Positions 1 to 13,000 of a stretch of DNA of 64,000 bases are shown piece after piece. The first letter of the stretch is position 1. Each line of letters opens with the position of its first letter. Under the pieces are notes generated by a model. It ran no database searches. It saw only the letters and a program-made list of their open reading frames with translations, and was not told the DNA's origin. The DNA comes from Aplysia californica (taxonomy: Eukaryota; Mollusca; Gastropoda; Aplysiida; Aplysiidae): NCBI RefSeq assembly GCF_000002075.1, contig NW_004797287.1:419656-483655 (forward strand). Reading direction: 5' to 3'. The position numbers and the translations under genes are program-made.

Positions 1-55
<55 letters not shown>

Positions 56-92
56 ATGTCTGTCTGTCTCTGTCTCTTTCTTCCCCCCCCCT

Positions 93-125
<33 letters not shown>

Positions 126-276
126 GTCTCCCTTTCTCTGTCTCTCTTTCTTCCCTCTCTCGCTCTGTCTATATGTCAGTCTGTCAATCTGTTTCTCTGT
201 CTCTGTTTCTGTCTGTCTGTCTGTCTGTCTCTCTCTCGCGCACACGCACGCGCACACACACACACACACACACAAA
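1..276. repeat. (TGTC)n / CT-rich / (AC)n compound microsatellite
   Basis: Tandem TGTC units run from base 1, grade into CT-rich sequence, and end in an alternating CA tract at about 239-276. Open frames across it are repeat artefacts. Confidence 0.95.
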
Positions 277-979
277 CACACGCACGCATATTATATTAAA
301 TTCTCACAATTTCAGATCATGAAAACGCACAAGATGCAATAATGATAGATCTGCCACTTAAAGTCTTTAATACCCTAACACCTTCCATCCGCCATCACAT
401 CCCCCCCCCCCCCCAAAAAGTGGATCGGACAAAGAAAGTAGCAAAACCGATCGATGGCACTTTGTATTTAGACATCTTTTCGCAGACCCAGGTAACATAT
501 CTTTCACTACTAGTAGTAGAATGCAAGCTCTTTTTGGGCATTTTGACAGGAAAAAAACCCCAATTTATAGCTGATATAACAAAGTTGAAGAGTGTTGAGT
601 TTGTGCATGGACTGTCAGTCTGGTAGGGCCACAATCACATTGTCATTATTTTGATCTATATTTTTCTATTCATCAAAATATATTCGTCGTCCTTTGGAAA
701 TCGAAAGATACTCAGATTTTGATTCTAATAGGTGCAGTTTATAACAGAACACCATTGACATTTCGTGCTAATCGGGGCCAAGCTTGTCTGCCATCAACGT
801 AAATGCCTTGAACAATGGACGCAGTTTGTTTTGTTTACCGCTCGTTTCTCCACGATCAGCTGGTGACCCAGATATGCGCATCCGGGCGAAGTGTCATCTC
901 TTTAGTATTACTGTAAACTCTGGTCATACCTTTAATCCTCGACACTTGTATGATGTTTTTAAGTGCTGTAAAACGCTTT

Positions 980-1062
980 TTTGAGAGCATCCGAGCAAAG
1001 GAATGAATGGAAAACCATGATCACCGATGTCTGTCGCAGATCTGGCACTGGAGGATGATAAT
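980..1062 (-). mobile_element. LINE 3' fragment, same family as 7985-8320
   Basis: Shares the GAGCAAAGGAATGAATG and CAGATCTGGCACT stretches and their order with bases 8034-8095. On the minus strand both read as the end of a LINE reverse-transcriptase ORF (IHSFAxML near the terminus). Only the last 80 or so bases are present here. Confidence 0.6.
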
Positions 1063-1479
1063 GAAAACTCTTGCTAAAATTGAACATTGTTCCCAAAACT
1101 GTAGTCTATTTATTCCCCACTTTGGTGCTTTAACCCACGCTCAGATTTTGCAGGTCCTTTCTTACCCACTTCCACACTATGACTAGCGTCACAAACTTAA
1201 AGCACTTTCAGGTTATTAGTTATTTGTTTAACCGATGTTACGCCACTTTCGTTGCAGGTGAGTGCACACTGGTGCTCACCATATCACAAAGGCATCATGG
1301 TCTCATAGATTGAACATACACACAGACAACAGAAGAATGCCAACACAACAGTAACATTTGACTTCATATTGTATTTTGAAAGTGATAACAGATGAGCAAA
1401 AGACCTGTTGATTTTTGTGTAGTGCTTCATTATTTTATTCTATTTATCACTTTTATGTTCAATTCTTTTATCTGTCAGA

Positions 1480-1653
1480 GTGGGTGGTAGGCAGGTGCCG
1501 TGGTGAGGTTTGCTCCACCATTTCTATCAAACATCTATGTCTCTCCTCCTCCTTTTCTCTGTGTATTACCCTTTTGAAATACCTCTAATCTTTTGCACCT
1601 ATATGACCTATTTGTGTTGCAAATTCCTGAAAAAATCATACTAAAACTAATTC
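1480..1653 (+). mobile_element. SINE of the GGTGGTTGGC family, tail 8 bases from exon 1 acceptor
   Basis: Head GTGGGTGGTAGGCAGGTGC, then TTTGCTCC, TATCAAACATCTAT, CACCTCTAATCTT-like, TATATGACC and the A-rich tail with ACTAAAACTAA. It matches the copies near 10430, 19048, 22766, 24232 and 35124 block by block. Its tail runs into the splice acceptor at 1660-1661. Confidence 0.75.
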
Positions 1654-1661
1654 TCTTGCAG

Positions 1662-4600
1662 GTGTGACAGTCCAGAACAATGAGATGGGCTTTGAGGAAA
1701 AGAACATCCGAGCCTTGTGTGATGTTGGAAAGAGTACCAAAGCCAAGCACAACTTGGGCTACATTGGTGAGTGGCACCTGCCCGTTACAGGCTACTTGTT
1801 TCTTTTGTGATATATTTCATGGTTCAGGTTTCCTAAGCAAGAACCCATTATATGCTGCCTGCAGGAATGCAGTTTTACCTGTTTGTTTTTTTTCCCCCTT
1901 TTTCCCCTTTCGCTGCGATCTCATGGCAAATTCCAAAGAGCTGCAAACTGTTGGTGTTTCACTCTATAGCACGTCTGATTTTTTTTTTTTTTAACATATA
2001 ATGGCCTATTTCATTATTCAGGGTCCCCACCAGGTTGGGAAATCTGGAAAAAGTCGGGAATTTTGTGATGGGTCGAGAAGTCAGGAATTTTGAGATGGGT
2101 CGGTAAGTCGGGAAAGGATAGGGCCTGTGTAATATAATACTAGTAGTGTAGCTATCTAGACAGTATGGTTGATGAATCATGAAGAGGAAACGTAATTGAA
2201 CCGCTATGGCGGCAGGCGGAAGTGTATGTGTGACACCGAGGCTTGATCGGGAAGAATCAAGATTTACTTTCACTTTCGTTACCACCCAGAAATTTTCTGG
2301 TAATAGTCTTATAACGCGACATTTGTAACATGCAGGTTGTGCATTACAAAAGCTGTGTCGCCATGAAAATAAATCAATATTTGTCCTGCGCTGTCACTTG
2401 TGGAAAAATGAAAAGAAAAGAAAGTTTTACAAACGTCTTGTCAGGTTCGCCAACGTGACCGGTCAGTGAACCTGCGCGCTCGCATCACATAAGGCATTGT
2501 GTGAATCCCGGCGGGCTGAGCGCTGTGAAGTATTGGACTCTTGGTGGGTGGGGATATTGACTTTTATTTGTAAAGATACACTCGGGGAAGGGGGTGGGGT
2601 TCTGAAGGCAACGCTAGAGGACTAAAACTGTATCTTGCCCTCCCTCAGTTCCTACACCTCTCACACTCTACTTGAGCCATTCAAGTTATTACTAATATTC
2701 CTCTACTTTGAGTTTGAGCGATAGTTTCGTCTTCATGTTTATTATATGAATCATGACACCTAGACTGGTTATTGACAGTCGATCGCTCATATGACCTTAG
2801 CAGTTGCGAGCGCCGTAAAACCTTATACTACTACTGACAGTCGATATTCTGGTTTTAGGTCTTTGACTCTTTTCTCAGGCTCAAAACGAGATTTATTTTG
2901 TATATAGTTTATACAGGCTAATATGATGAGGGGAAAGTATAAATAAGTAAGAACAGACTGAAATACCAAAGCTACACAAGATCCGTGCCACACTGACGTG
3001 TTGTTGACTGGATATAATGTACCTACATGTGTGTGTGTGTGTGTTTGTGTGTGTGTGTATGTGTGTGTGTGTGTTCACGAACATATACATATATTATATT
3101 AGATAAATTTTATATGGAGCACACACTGTCATTGTTATGTTACATGCCCCTGGAAAATGGATGAGCCCCCTTCCCCTGGAAAATTGAGAAGCTGGGTCGG
3201 CAGTCACCCGGTATTATAATCATCTATTGTTTGAAGACTATACTACAAAATGTACATTTGCATTCATTTAAAGACATTTTGATTTTATGATTGATAGGGG
3301 ATGGGCTTTTTTGGCGATCATTTTTGATGCGCAGCGGCCTTATTTTTCCCTCGAATTGGGGCCTTGAAAAAATTTTTGGGTCTTGAAAAAAAATTTCCAG
3401 GATTTGCTGGGGACCTTGATTATTGTACTGTGTTAAAACAGTCGCATGGTGTTCTTTTTTTGGTACATTTGAACAGTCTATTAGCCCATCAGCAGGGGTA
3501 CAACTCCTCCGATAGTGTGCAGCTTGAGTACCTCAGCTTCTCTAATGCAGAAGTGGCTTCTTTTGTTTGAGCTTACTTTGTCTTCCAGCAAGTTCCCATT
3601 ACTATGTCTTCCACCAAGTTCTTTTTACTAAGCCCTCCATCAAGTTCTTTTTGGAAGTTCTTTTTACTATGTCTTCCATCAAGATCTTTTAATTACGTCT
3701 TCTGTCAAGTCCTGTTTCCTGCCGATATGTCGACTGAAGGTCGGCTGTAGCAAAAAAAATAGGCCTCCCGATATGTTTCCAATTTGTTTCCCCTCCCCCA
3801 TCCAATTAAAGCACTTTGTGCTGTATGTTGTCAAGTTGGATAGAAATATTTGGGTAAATTGAATAAGGAGTTTTGTTAATTTGTTTGATTTTTTGTTGTT
3901 GTCTGCAGGTCAAAAAGGCATTGGGTTCAAGTCTGTGTTTAGAGTGACAGGCAGGCCAGAGGTTCATTCCAATGGCTTCCACATCTGCTTCGATGTCCAC
4001 AGTGGACCTATGGGCTACATCTTGCCACATTGGATTGAAAGCTCAGACTTGGATGAAAAGTAGGTTAATTATTCCTTCTTGTTAGATATACAGGTGGTTG
4101 AGGGCCTCTCCATTGTGGTCTGCTCTGTCTGCTTCAAAGAAACAGCGAAAGAAACACGTTTCCTAACATCTGCAATAAGGCTGCATTTGAAATAAACATT
4201 AATGTGTATTGCTGTTGAGTTTTTGTTTTTACACATAAAATTTGTTTTTCTAACTTTCAAGGTCTGTAATAAATTCCTGCATGTGGTTTGAAAGATGCGT
4301 CTTATGTGATATGTTGTATTATTGTCAGCTTTATTTTTTTTCTTCATGTTGAATATTTATAAAAATAATATAGGCCTACTATATAAATTCTATGTATATC
4401 TACACGTTTCTTAATTTTACCATTCCTGTACAGCAACGGAGAAATTTCCCTTTGGAACAATAAAGTATCATCTTATTCTATCTTTTTATTGTTACTGTTG
4501 TGTTAATATGTTCCTGGGAAAATGTGGCCATTATGCTGCTGGCTCACTGTAGTAATTGACTTCTCAATTTGACTCTGCTTTATGGCTTATCAGACTTGGG

Positions 4601-7600
4601 GGTTGGGGGGTGGCTGAGCTTATTTGTTTATCGGAAGTATTATAGAGAAACTTAAACATTTGCCTTTGAGAAATAAACAAGCCACAAGTGACCAGTTGTG
4701 TATTATAATTTAATTGATTTGCTTGGGAAATGGGCACAGATAGAGTATGGTCATTGTGTAAAGGAAACCGGCTTTGGGGGATGAGAGAAGTGATGGTATT
4801 ATTGGAAAGGATAGACAATAGTTGTGTTGCCATTTTGTCTGTGAATGTTTTAGTATGATGAGATTTTGAAAAGACTCTTTTGTGTGTGATAGCTGGCTGG
4901 TGCACTTTAAAATATCTGAATAGCAACATGGTTTGTGTACGACAATAATGTATAACGATAATTTTGTGTATAACAATAATTTTTGTTACTGTTCTTGTGT
5001 GATGTGATATAGATGGCAAACGCACATTATTCTTCCGTGGACCGAAGAGATCAAACAGCATATCCGCTCCCACGCCGCCCGCTTCAATGACATCCAGCCC
5101 ACACTGCTCCTCTTCCTGCACAGACTTAAAGAGGTCACCATAAAAAATGAGGTACTGTCTCAGTTCCCATTACTTACACCGCTGTTGCACCACACACATG
5201 TATGTGTTAAACTTCAGTCGAACCTGCTCTAATGGTCACCTATATAAGACAATCACCTGTACAAATGACGGCTTCTGATTTCTTCCCATTGGTATTTTTT
5301 ACATGATTATTATGACACTGTGTAAGACGACCACCTGTGTAATATGAACACTTTTCTCCTTGACAATTGGTGGCCGTCTTAGACAGTTTTGACTGTACTC
5401 TCTCAATTTGATGCTCTAGGCACACTGTTCACACATATGTATTTATTTCCCTATGCATATAAATGTATTCTAATTGCTGCACATGTAGATGTATTTTGTT
5501 CCATGCACACTTAAATGTATTAAGCACCCTGCACACTTGTCTGTGATGTAGATTGCTACACTTGATAATGCTCTAGGCCAGGCATAGACAAACTAAGTCC
5601 TGAAGGCCAGACAGGCCCACGAGCAGTTTCAGTTTGGCCCGCGAGTCGACCCAATAATTAATCATGACTATGACCTGCTGTGAGATGAGGGACATAATGT
5701 CAATTTTTGTCAAATTCTAAAGAATGAGACAAGGGAAAAAGACTCATTTGAAAAAATTGTGACTATCTGGGTTTTTCCACTAGTCTTCACTTGTCTTTTG
5801 ACAGCAGTAGACTTTATTTCTTTCATAGCTGCCTAGGGCGTAACAGTTAGGTTCTCTTTGTTGTTGCGTGCAAAAGATGTGAGTTTGATTCCTGCTTGGG
5901 GAATTTAAAAAATAAAGGGGGTATCTAAGTCTTTCTGCTATATTGTTGTGTATTTATCTGCACTGGCTGGGCCTGAAGGGCCAGATTGAAGCAGCCAGCC
6001 TTTAAACGATCTAAATTGTGTCGATGGTGAGGTAAAACATCTACAGTTAGAATTCTTAAATGTTTATTTCCCTTTTCTTTATGCTGCTTTATTCAGGTTG
6101 AGGGCAGTGAACTCCACATGGTGCGAAGAGACCTGGAGGATGGGGAGGTTCAGATCCGACACGAGGACATCACTGACCGCTGGCTGGTCCTCAGGAAGAT
6201 CCTTGATGCCTCGTCCATCTCCTTACAGGTGCTGTGTCAGCACCCGACTTCTGTTGTTGTTGTTTCTTCTCCTCCTCCTCCTCCTCCTCCCCCTCCTCCT
6301 CCCCCTCCTCCTCCCCCTCCTTGATGCAGTAATAAGAATAGTGATAGTAATAGTTATAACGATGAGAGATTGCCTTTATAAAGCCCACATCCCAAGTTGA
6401 AGTTAGCTTTATGTATTTTTGACATTTTGTTATTACCCTAACAAATGTTATAGTGATCCAAAATATGTCATATTTCAACTCTCAGTGTGACATTCTTGAC
6501 TGTACAACTGTATGGTATAACTATATTTCTGCTTTATTCAAGGCCAAGTCTGGAGTCAATGTAGAGTCGACGGAAATAGCTCTGGCTTTCCCATTGAAGG
6601 ACATGAACCAGGTGCCCCAAGGACAGGTAACTCCATGATTCTTTCTTCTTCTCCTCAATTGCATCATGCTTGAAATCCGGTATCTATCATTAGGTACCGC
6701 AAACTGGCCGCGTGCCCCTGGCGCACTGTCACGGAGACCAAAACCCATATTTTTATCCTCCTAAAACACTGTGTGATCATGCATACACACAGACACTTGA
6801 TATATCAGAAGAAAGAGGAGCTTTTCCTCTTTTTAGTGGTATTATTTATTTGAATCAACGATTCTTTTGAAAGCAAAATCTTGCGGGATAAAAGACAACA
6901 CTATCGAGGTTTTCACCGCAGCGGCCGCGCGTTTCGTGTATTGATTTTTAGAGTGACCTCGGTTGAATAGGAACGGGGAGCTTATGGTATTAAATACTGC
7001 AATCTGATTCGTCGATATTTCAAGATGAGAAGACGCTCTTTCCGGTGATATATTTTTAAAGACTTCTTAAAGAATTGATAGAAGAGATTTGCGTGTGAAA
7101 ACTTTCGGTGCTGTTTTTTTTATGGAACCCGTGATTGGACTGACTACGAAAATATATCGACAGAAAGCCCATTCATTCCTCTTCAAGAATAACACAGCCA
7201 TTATATGCAAATAAACACAGGACGCTCCCCGTCGGCTCGCAAGCAGGGCACCATCACCCCGGTTTCGTATAAATTTTCTCTCCTTCCCTACAGCGCGGCC
7301 CGGCGTGCAGCCGATAAGCCGGTGGTCGTGAGTGGTGATTTTAACCTCCCCTTGTATTTCTTGCCATTTTGGCCAAAAAGCCATGTTTACGTCAATAAAT
7401 TTCCATCTTCTGGTTATTTGATAGCCCTGAAAAAAATTGAGCTTGTTCTCTATGTGCAAAGGTGTGTGTCTACAAGTTTTTGTGAATGTCCAATCAAATT
7501 TATGAACGTTGTGACATCTCAAAGTGTAGACAATTTGCAATTAAAAAACTAACATTTTTCTGCAACTTCAGATGTTCATCACTTTGTTAAAAATGAAGCT

Positions 7601-10004
7601 GTATTATTAAATTTGGTATCAAAATGCTCAGAATGATAAATTCTATAAGATAGTGCAGTTAACTGTGAAACCAGAGGACTTTGAAATTTCAGTTTGTGGT
7701 ACCTACTACCATATAGTGAAAATGAAATAAAAATAACAGAAATGTGATTTCTTAGGAGACTGATGAGAATATCTGAAAAGGAAAAGAAATCAAATGAGGT
7801 AGTACTTGATGAAGCCCATGTGGGACGCTCACTGATAAAAACAATCAAGAAAAGACAAAAGACAAATGCAGTTTTGGGAATACCTGAATAGACATACAGG
7901 TCTTGAACATCTAGCTGTCACTGGTATAACTGAAGGCGAACGAGGCATTGATAGGCCCAGAGCAACCCACTTAAAAACCTAAACAGATGGATAACGGGGA
8001 AAGATCAGGGTAACGTAGCTTTTTATAAGAGCATCTGAGCAAAGGAATGAATGTAGAGCCATGATCGCTGATATCTACCACAGATCTGGCACTTGATGAT
8101 GATGATCATATAGTGGGCTATCATGATCAGTTCTGCTGTTTGCCCATCTAGCTTCTCCTGTAGTGTCGATGGGGTTGGTCATATTTCCTGACTCGGGGTG
8201 CTGTGTGTACTGCACTGCTGGAGGATGTGTTCCACATTTTTGACCGCCTTGCCACACTGGCATTTTGGTTGCTGTACTAGTTTGAAACATCTGTACATGT
8301 GTTGTCTGAGTCTTGTGTTTTTAGTCTAAAGATAAATACTGGGCAGGACAACTCATGGTTGTTATATGGTGTTCGTGGTGCTTTAAATTATGTTTTTATG
8401 AGTTTTCATTTCTATGTAGTTAATACTGTTATCTGGTTGCTCTTTCTGAGCACCCAGTATTGCCATCCTGTTGGCCTGTTTGTTCCTTAGACACCACAGT
8501 GTGAAGGGACTCACTATAGCATGATCCTGAGGCATGGGACACCCTCCATTGCCTCTTGCAGCCTTGGATGTTCATCAGCAGTGACTGCCTGCAGTACTGG
8601 CTTTGCATATGTCAGAAAAACTGTTTGGCTTTGGGGGTCTGCCAAGTCCCTGATGATGTTTGTCGTGTAACTCCATCAGCAATTTGATATTTTGTCAATC
8701 AAAAGATCTGGTCTGTGTTGCCCTCCTCATGTATACTCAGTTGTTTTTAAATATTGTCGCTAAATGATGTGTTGATGTTGAATAAAAAAATTAGTACTCA
8801 CTGAGGACAACTTTTACTCAACACATAGGTTCTTTGGAAATTAAATGTGAGAAACTGAAGGGTATTTTAAATATAAGACTGCATATGGACTGGCAATCAT
8901 GCAAGTGGGTGAGAGCATGTGAATGCTGAAAGACGCAGTGGAGTTTCGTCTTCTTTTACATTCAATCCTTGTTATGCTGGCTGCTTTTCCACCAAATGCC
9001 TTTCAGAGAGAGAGAGTAGAAATTTGAATAGAATGGGTTTTTTCTTTCTTATGATGTTCATATATTTCAAAAAATTTTCAAAATTGTAATTTGTTTTTTC
9101 TTTTGTTCCTCAGAAATCCTTGAGCAAACTGCCTGTTTTTGCATTCCTGCCCTTGAGATCTTATGGTTTCAGGTTCATAGTTCAAGGTAAGATGTTTGCT
9201 ACTGCTTAGGATAATTTTGAGCACCCCTGAATTGTTCACACATATCTTATTATATTGTCTACCTGTCCCTACATTTGGCTTCCTTATAAATGGAGTATAT
9301 AGTGGCGTCAGTGGACTAGTAGTCAGGCTGTTGGGACTCCCAACTGAAAGGTCGTGGGTTTAAATGTTGTAAGGGGCCCACACGAATTACACTCAACCCT
9401 CCCAGTTGAAAATGGATATTTCTCTATAGATAGCGAAAGATCTTGTCTATTCATTTGTATTTAAGCACTTAATTGGCTACCGGTACTTACTTTGTATGCT
9501 TCCCAGGAAACCGAGAATGTTTCTGAGTGTTTTAGCTTCTGCTGGGGTAATGATAGTTGTAAAGTGCAGAGAGAATGCTGTAGAACATGCTGTAAAGCAT
9601 GAATATATACCATAGAAATTCAATTATTATTAGTTTTATAATAGACCAGCAGGAGCTGCAAACCTTCCTATTTTGTTATTGCTTCTTTTAGCTTCTTTGA
9701 TCAGATAGATGTACATGTGTACGATTTGCTTTGATGTGTTTTTCTCCTTCTTCTGTCTTTCCTTCTTTCTCCATCATTTCTCTTGTTCGGGGCCTTGTGC
9801 TCCTCCTTGGAAATGTCCTATTTTTGTCAAGGTGAGTCTTACATTTTTGTGTAAGATAAATAAACAGAGAACTTCCACCAACCTCCTGTAGGTGACTTTG
9901 ACGTCCCATCCAGTCGGGAAGATGTGGACAGGGACAGCTCCTGGAACCAGTGGCTGCGGAACGAGATACCAGCTCTGTTTGTGGAAGCTCTTGACAGCTT
10001 CAAG
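1662..10004 (+). CDS. Exons 1-7: sacsin/HSP90-like GHKL ATPase region
   Basis: The seven exons encode the ATP-binding module. Numbering from the first full residue in the window, residues 5-10 read NNEMGF, the position of the DxGxG-type G1 box, and residues 22-26 read GKSTK. Residues 32-45 read GYIGQKGIGFKSVF, the glycine-rich G2 box or ATP lid. The next stretch (RPEVHSNGFHICFDVHSG, then YILPHWIE) matches the beta-sheet part seen in sacsin and NO VEIN families. Exons 6-7 carry FAFLPLRSYGFRFIVQGDFD and the SREDVDRDSSWNQWL stretch typical of the second half of the module. The catalytic N-box with the essential Glu/Asn should be in an exon before 1662 and is not visible. Domain identity is strong; ATPase activity is inferred. 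Confidence 0.9.
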
Positions 10005-13000
10005 GTGGGTGCAGGTCATTTTGTGCCCACTACTTACAACAGGGCGCCGCACAGTGGCGACCAGCAACGGCATGGTTGTGAATTTGTTCTGTATTGGTGT
10101 AATGTTGTGTATTTAATTTATATATGTATATGTGTATATATTTATCTAACTATGTATTTACAATTATAATGTATTTATGTATGTGTAAGTATGTTTGTCA
10201 TTGTTAGCCAAATTGCCCCTCTGGGATCAATGAAAATAATGTGTTTATTATTTATTTATTATTATCATGATACAAATTGGAGTCCTTGATAGAATGTTGG
10301 AAATTCAATTGATTCTTAAAGATATTTAGTAAGTCCTAACCCTGAATGCTAAATAAATCTTTGGAAATGTTACGATAAGAATAATGTAGCATAAATGCCT
10401 GCCTCGATAAAAAAAATATAAAAGTTGTTGTGTGGGTGGTTGGCTGGTGCTCTCATGCGGTTTGCTCCTTCTTTCCTATTGAAACATCTATCGTTCATTC
10501 TTCTTTTTAAAAATATTTTTAGTTTGTAACTTTCTTTAAAGACCTTTCATCTTTGGCATTTATATTACCAAATTATGTTGCAAGTGCTGTAAAACTCAAA
10601 CTAAAAGTAAAATAAATCATTGTTGTCACTTTTATTTGGCAGCTGCGACAAGATCTGAGCCCAGTTGAGGCGTTGTGCCTGTACCTTCAGTTCATCCCCC
10701 TGGAGGGAGAGGTGATGGGATTCTTCACCCCAGTGGCTCCACACATCCTCACTCTCCTCAAAGACAAGAACTGCATACCTGTCATGGGCACTGACAAGAA
10801 AGGTATGGAAAAACTCATTTTGTACTTAGTTAAAGTTGTCCCTTTTTCAAAATTTCTAGGATTTAGGCATCTTTTCTTTTCTTTCTTTTTCTTAACTGTT
10901 CTTTTCTTCTGTGGATATAGCCAAATGGCTGTAATAAAAATAATAATTATTATGGATATGATAATTATTGTTATTGTTAGTGTTATTATTTTTGTTGTCA
11001 GGTATGCATTGTTTCAGATTCTTTAAAAAAATGTTGATTTGTTTTGACTCAATGTTTCTATAAGACTGTTGACTACTCCTTTGCAATGTTTAAAAAAACC
11101 CGAAATCCACTTAAACCTACTCTATGGACCGCCTAAGACTGTCACCTGTACAAATGACCACTAGCCTATTTTTCTTTATCATAATGACATTGTCCAAGAC
11201 AACCACCTGTCTTAGATAACCTCTTTTCTCCTCGACAATGAGTGGCCGTCTTGTCTGGGACTACTTTGATGGTAGTTCATCAAATGTTTTGTGTCTCTGT
11301 CCCCCACAAGGAGCAGTGGGTGGTTGGCAGGTGCTCTAGTGTGGTTTGCTTCCTCTTCCTAATCAAACATCTATCATCCTTATCTCACCTCTTTTCTTTT
11401 TTTTGGTTCTTTCTCGCTTGTAACACCTCTAATCTTCGGCTCCCCCCCAGGGCAGTGCCACTGACTGAAGTGTCTTTAGACCGTTCCCGAAGGGGGGATA
11501 TTGACATGTTTGTATGCACAGTAGAACTGTACATGGGCTGACTTATCAATGTTATGCTCATACTGTGCCGAAACAACATTGGGGGAACTGCTGCTTATGT
11601 CTTAATCATCCTTATACCGTCATTTTTTTCTCTATTTCTTTTGTATGTTTGTCACCCTCTTGTGAACTGCTATTTTCGGGATGCCTTGATAGTCGAAGCA
11701 GACTTTGCGCTGTTGAAGCTAGAGAGGTTAGCAGAGAAAGCCTGATTTCCTGTTTGGACTTCTCTGTTGATATCCACCACTTGGCGCTCATGACCTTGTG
11801 CTGTTGCGAGCACCGTAAAAACTTTACTAAAAGTGATTAATTTTCGGCACTCATATGACCTGACTGTGTTGCAAGTGCAGTAAAATACAGCTCTTACTAA
11901 AAAATAAAACCCTCAGGGAGCGTCCAGTGGAAGAAGCCGTCACAGACCATCATCTGCCAGGACTCGCTGGTGCGGGAGATTGTCTCCCCTGAACTGTTGC
12001 AGCACCAGCTGGGCTTGTTCTACATCCACCAAGACGTGCTGGGCGCCCTGAACGAGGCGCTGACCCGCGCCCTTGGGGTCTCCTCCATCACCGTGGAGCG
12101 CTTGCTACACATTGGGCGCTTCAATGGGCTCAACTGGGACAATTCTGGAAATCCAGGTGAGCACTGAGCTGTTTCAATTTATGGGCCTCAGTTGTAGAGC
12201 CTTGTTGGGTCTTTTCGAGGACTTTAGCAGAAGTTATATTGGACAGCCGTCTGGTGAGCGGTTCGGGGCTCCGCCATCGCACATATGAGACTTGAGTTTA
12301 ATTCCTGAATAGGTATATTTTTGTTGAGCATCTTGGCTCTCTGCTGGGATGTTACGTATCTCTAAGCCCAGGCTGGCTCTGACAGGCTGGGTTAAAGTCT
12401 GCTTCTTAATGATCTAAACTATGTTGATGGGAATATAAAAAAGTACCTACATTAAAAAAACAATATTGAAAATAAAACAACAACGACATATTAGTAAGTG
12501 ACTGAGCTGTTAGAAGGGAAGCATATTTCTTAGATGAACCTGTTGAACATAGTCAGATCTGATCAAGAGATGGGTCAGGAAATGGCACTAGTCAGTGCTC
12601 AACCTGTCGATAAGGCCATTGCTTTGCTTCTTCCAATTTGATCACATTTTTTGTTAGCTCACAAGTATCTGACCACGAATGTTATGTGATATGTAGTGGC
12701 CTTCTGATTGGTTGATGGCTATAATGTGATACGTTCTGATTGGTTGTTGGTTAAAATATGATACGTTTTGATTAGTTGTTGGCTATAATATGATACGTTC
12801 TGATTGGTTGTTTGGCACAGTTTTCATCAAATGCACCTGAACATGACTGAGGAAAGCAAAAATATGTTTGATTTCAGAGGATCCAACTGGATTGTGCCAA
12901 AGTGTTTAGCTTTAGCTCCTCCATTAAGTAGTATTCCTTTATTCTAATGCAGATCGTGTGATGGACATTTCAAAGTGGCTGGCCTGTATCTATCGTAGCA

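Noticed and set aside
56-322. 88-codon frame in the opening microsatellite
   Set aside because: Serine/leucine-rich translation of a CT repeat.
342-626. 94-codon plus-strand frame that might be an earlier exon of the NO VEIN-like gene
   Set aside because: It lacks the expected ATPase N-box sequence and crosses a C homopolymer; no homology was recognised.
6118-6478. Proline-rich and glutamate-rich frames after exon 4
   Set aside because: Translation of the (TCC)n microsatellite past the exon 4 donor.
12684-12815. Regularly spaced repeats resembling a CRISPR array
   Set aside because: Units are contiguous without unique spacers, and the DNA is animal.
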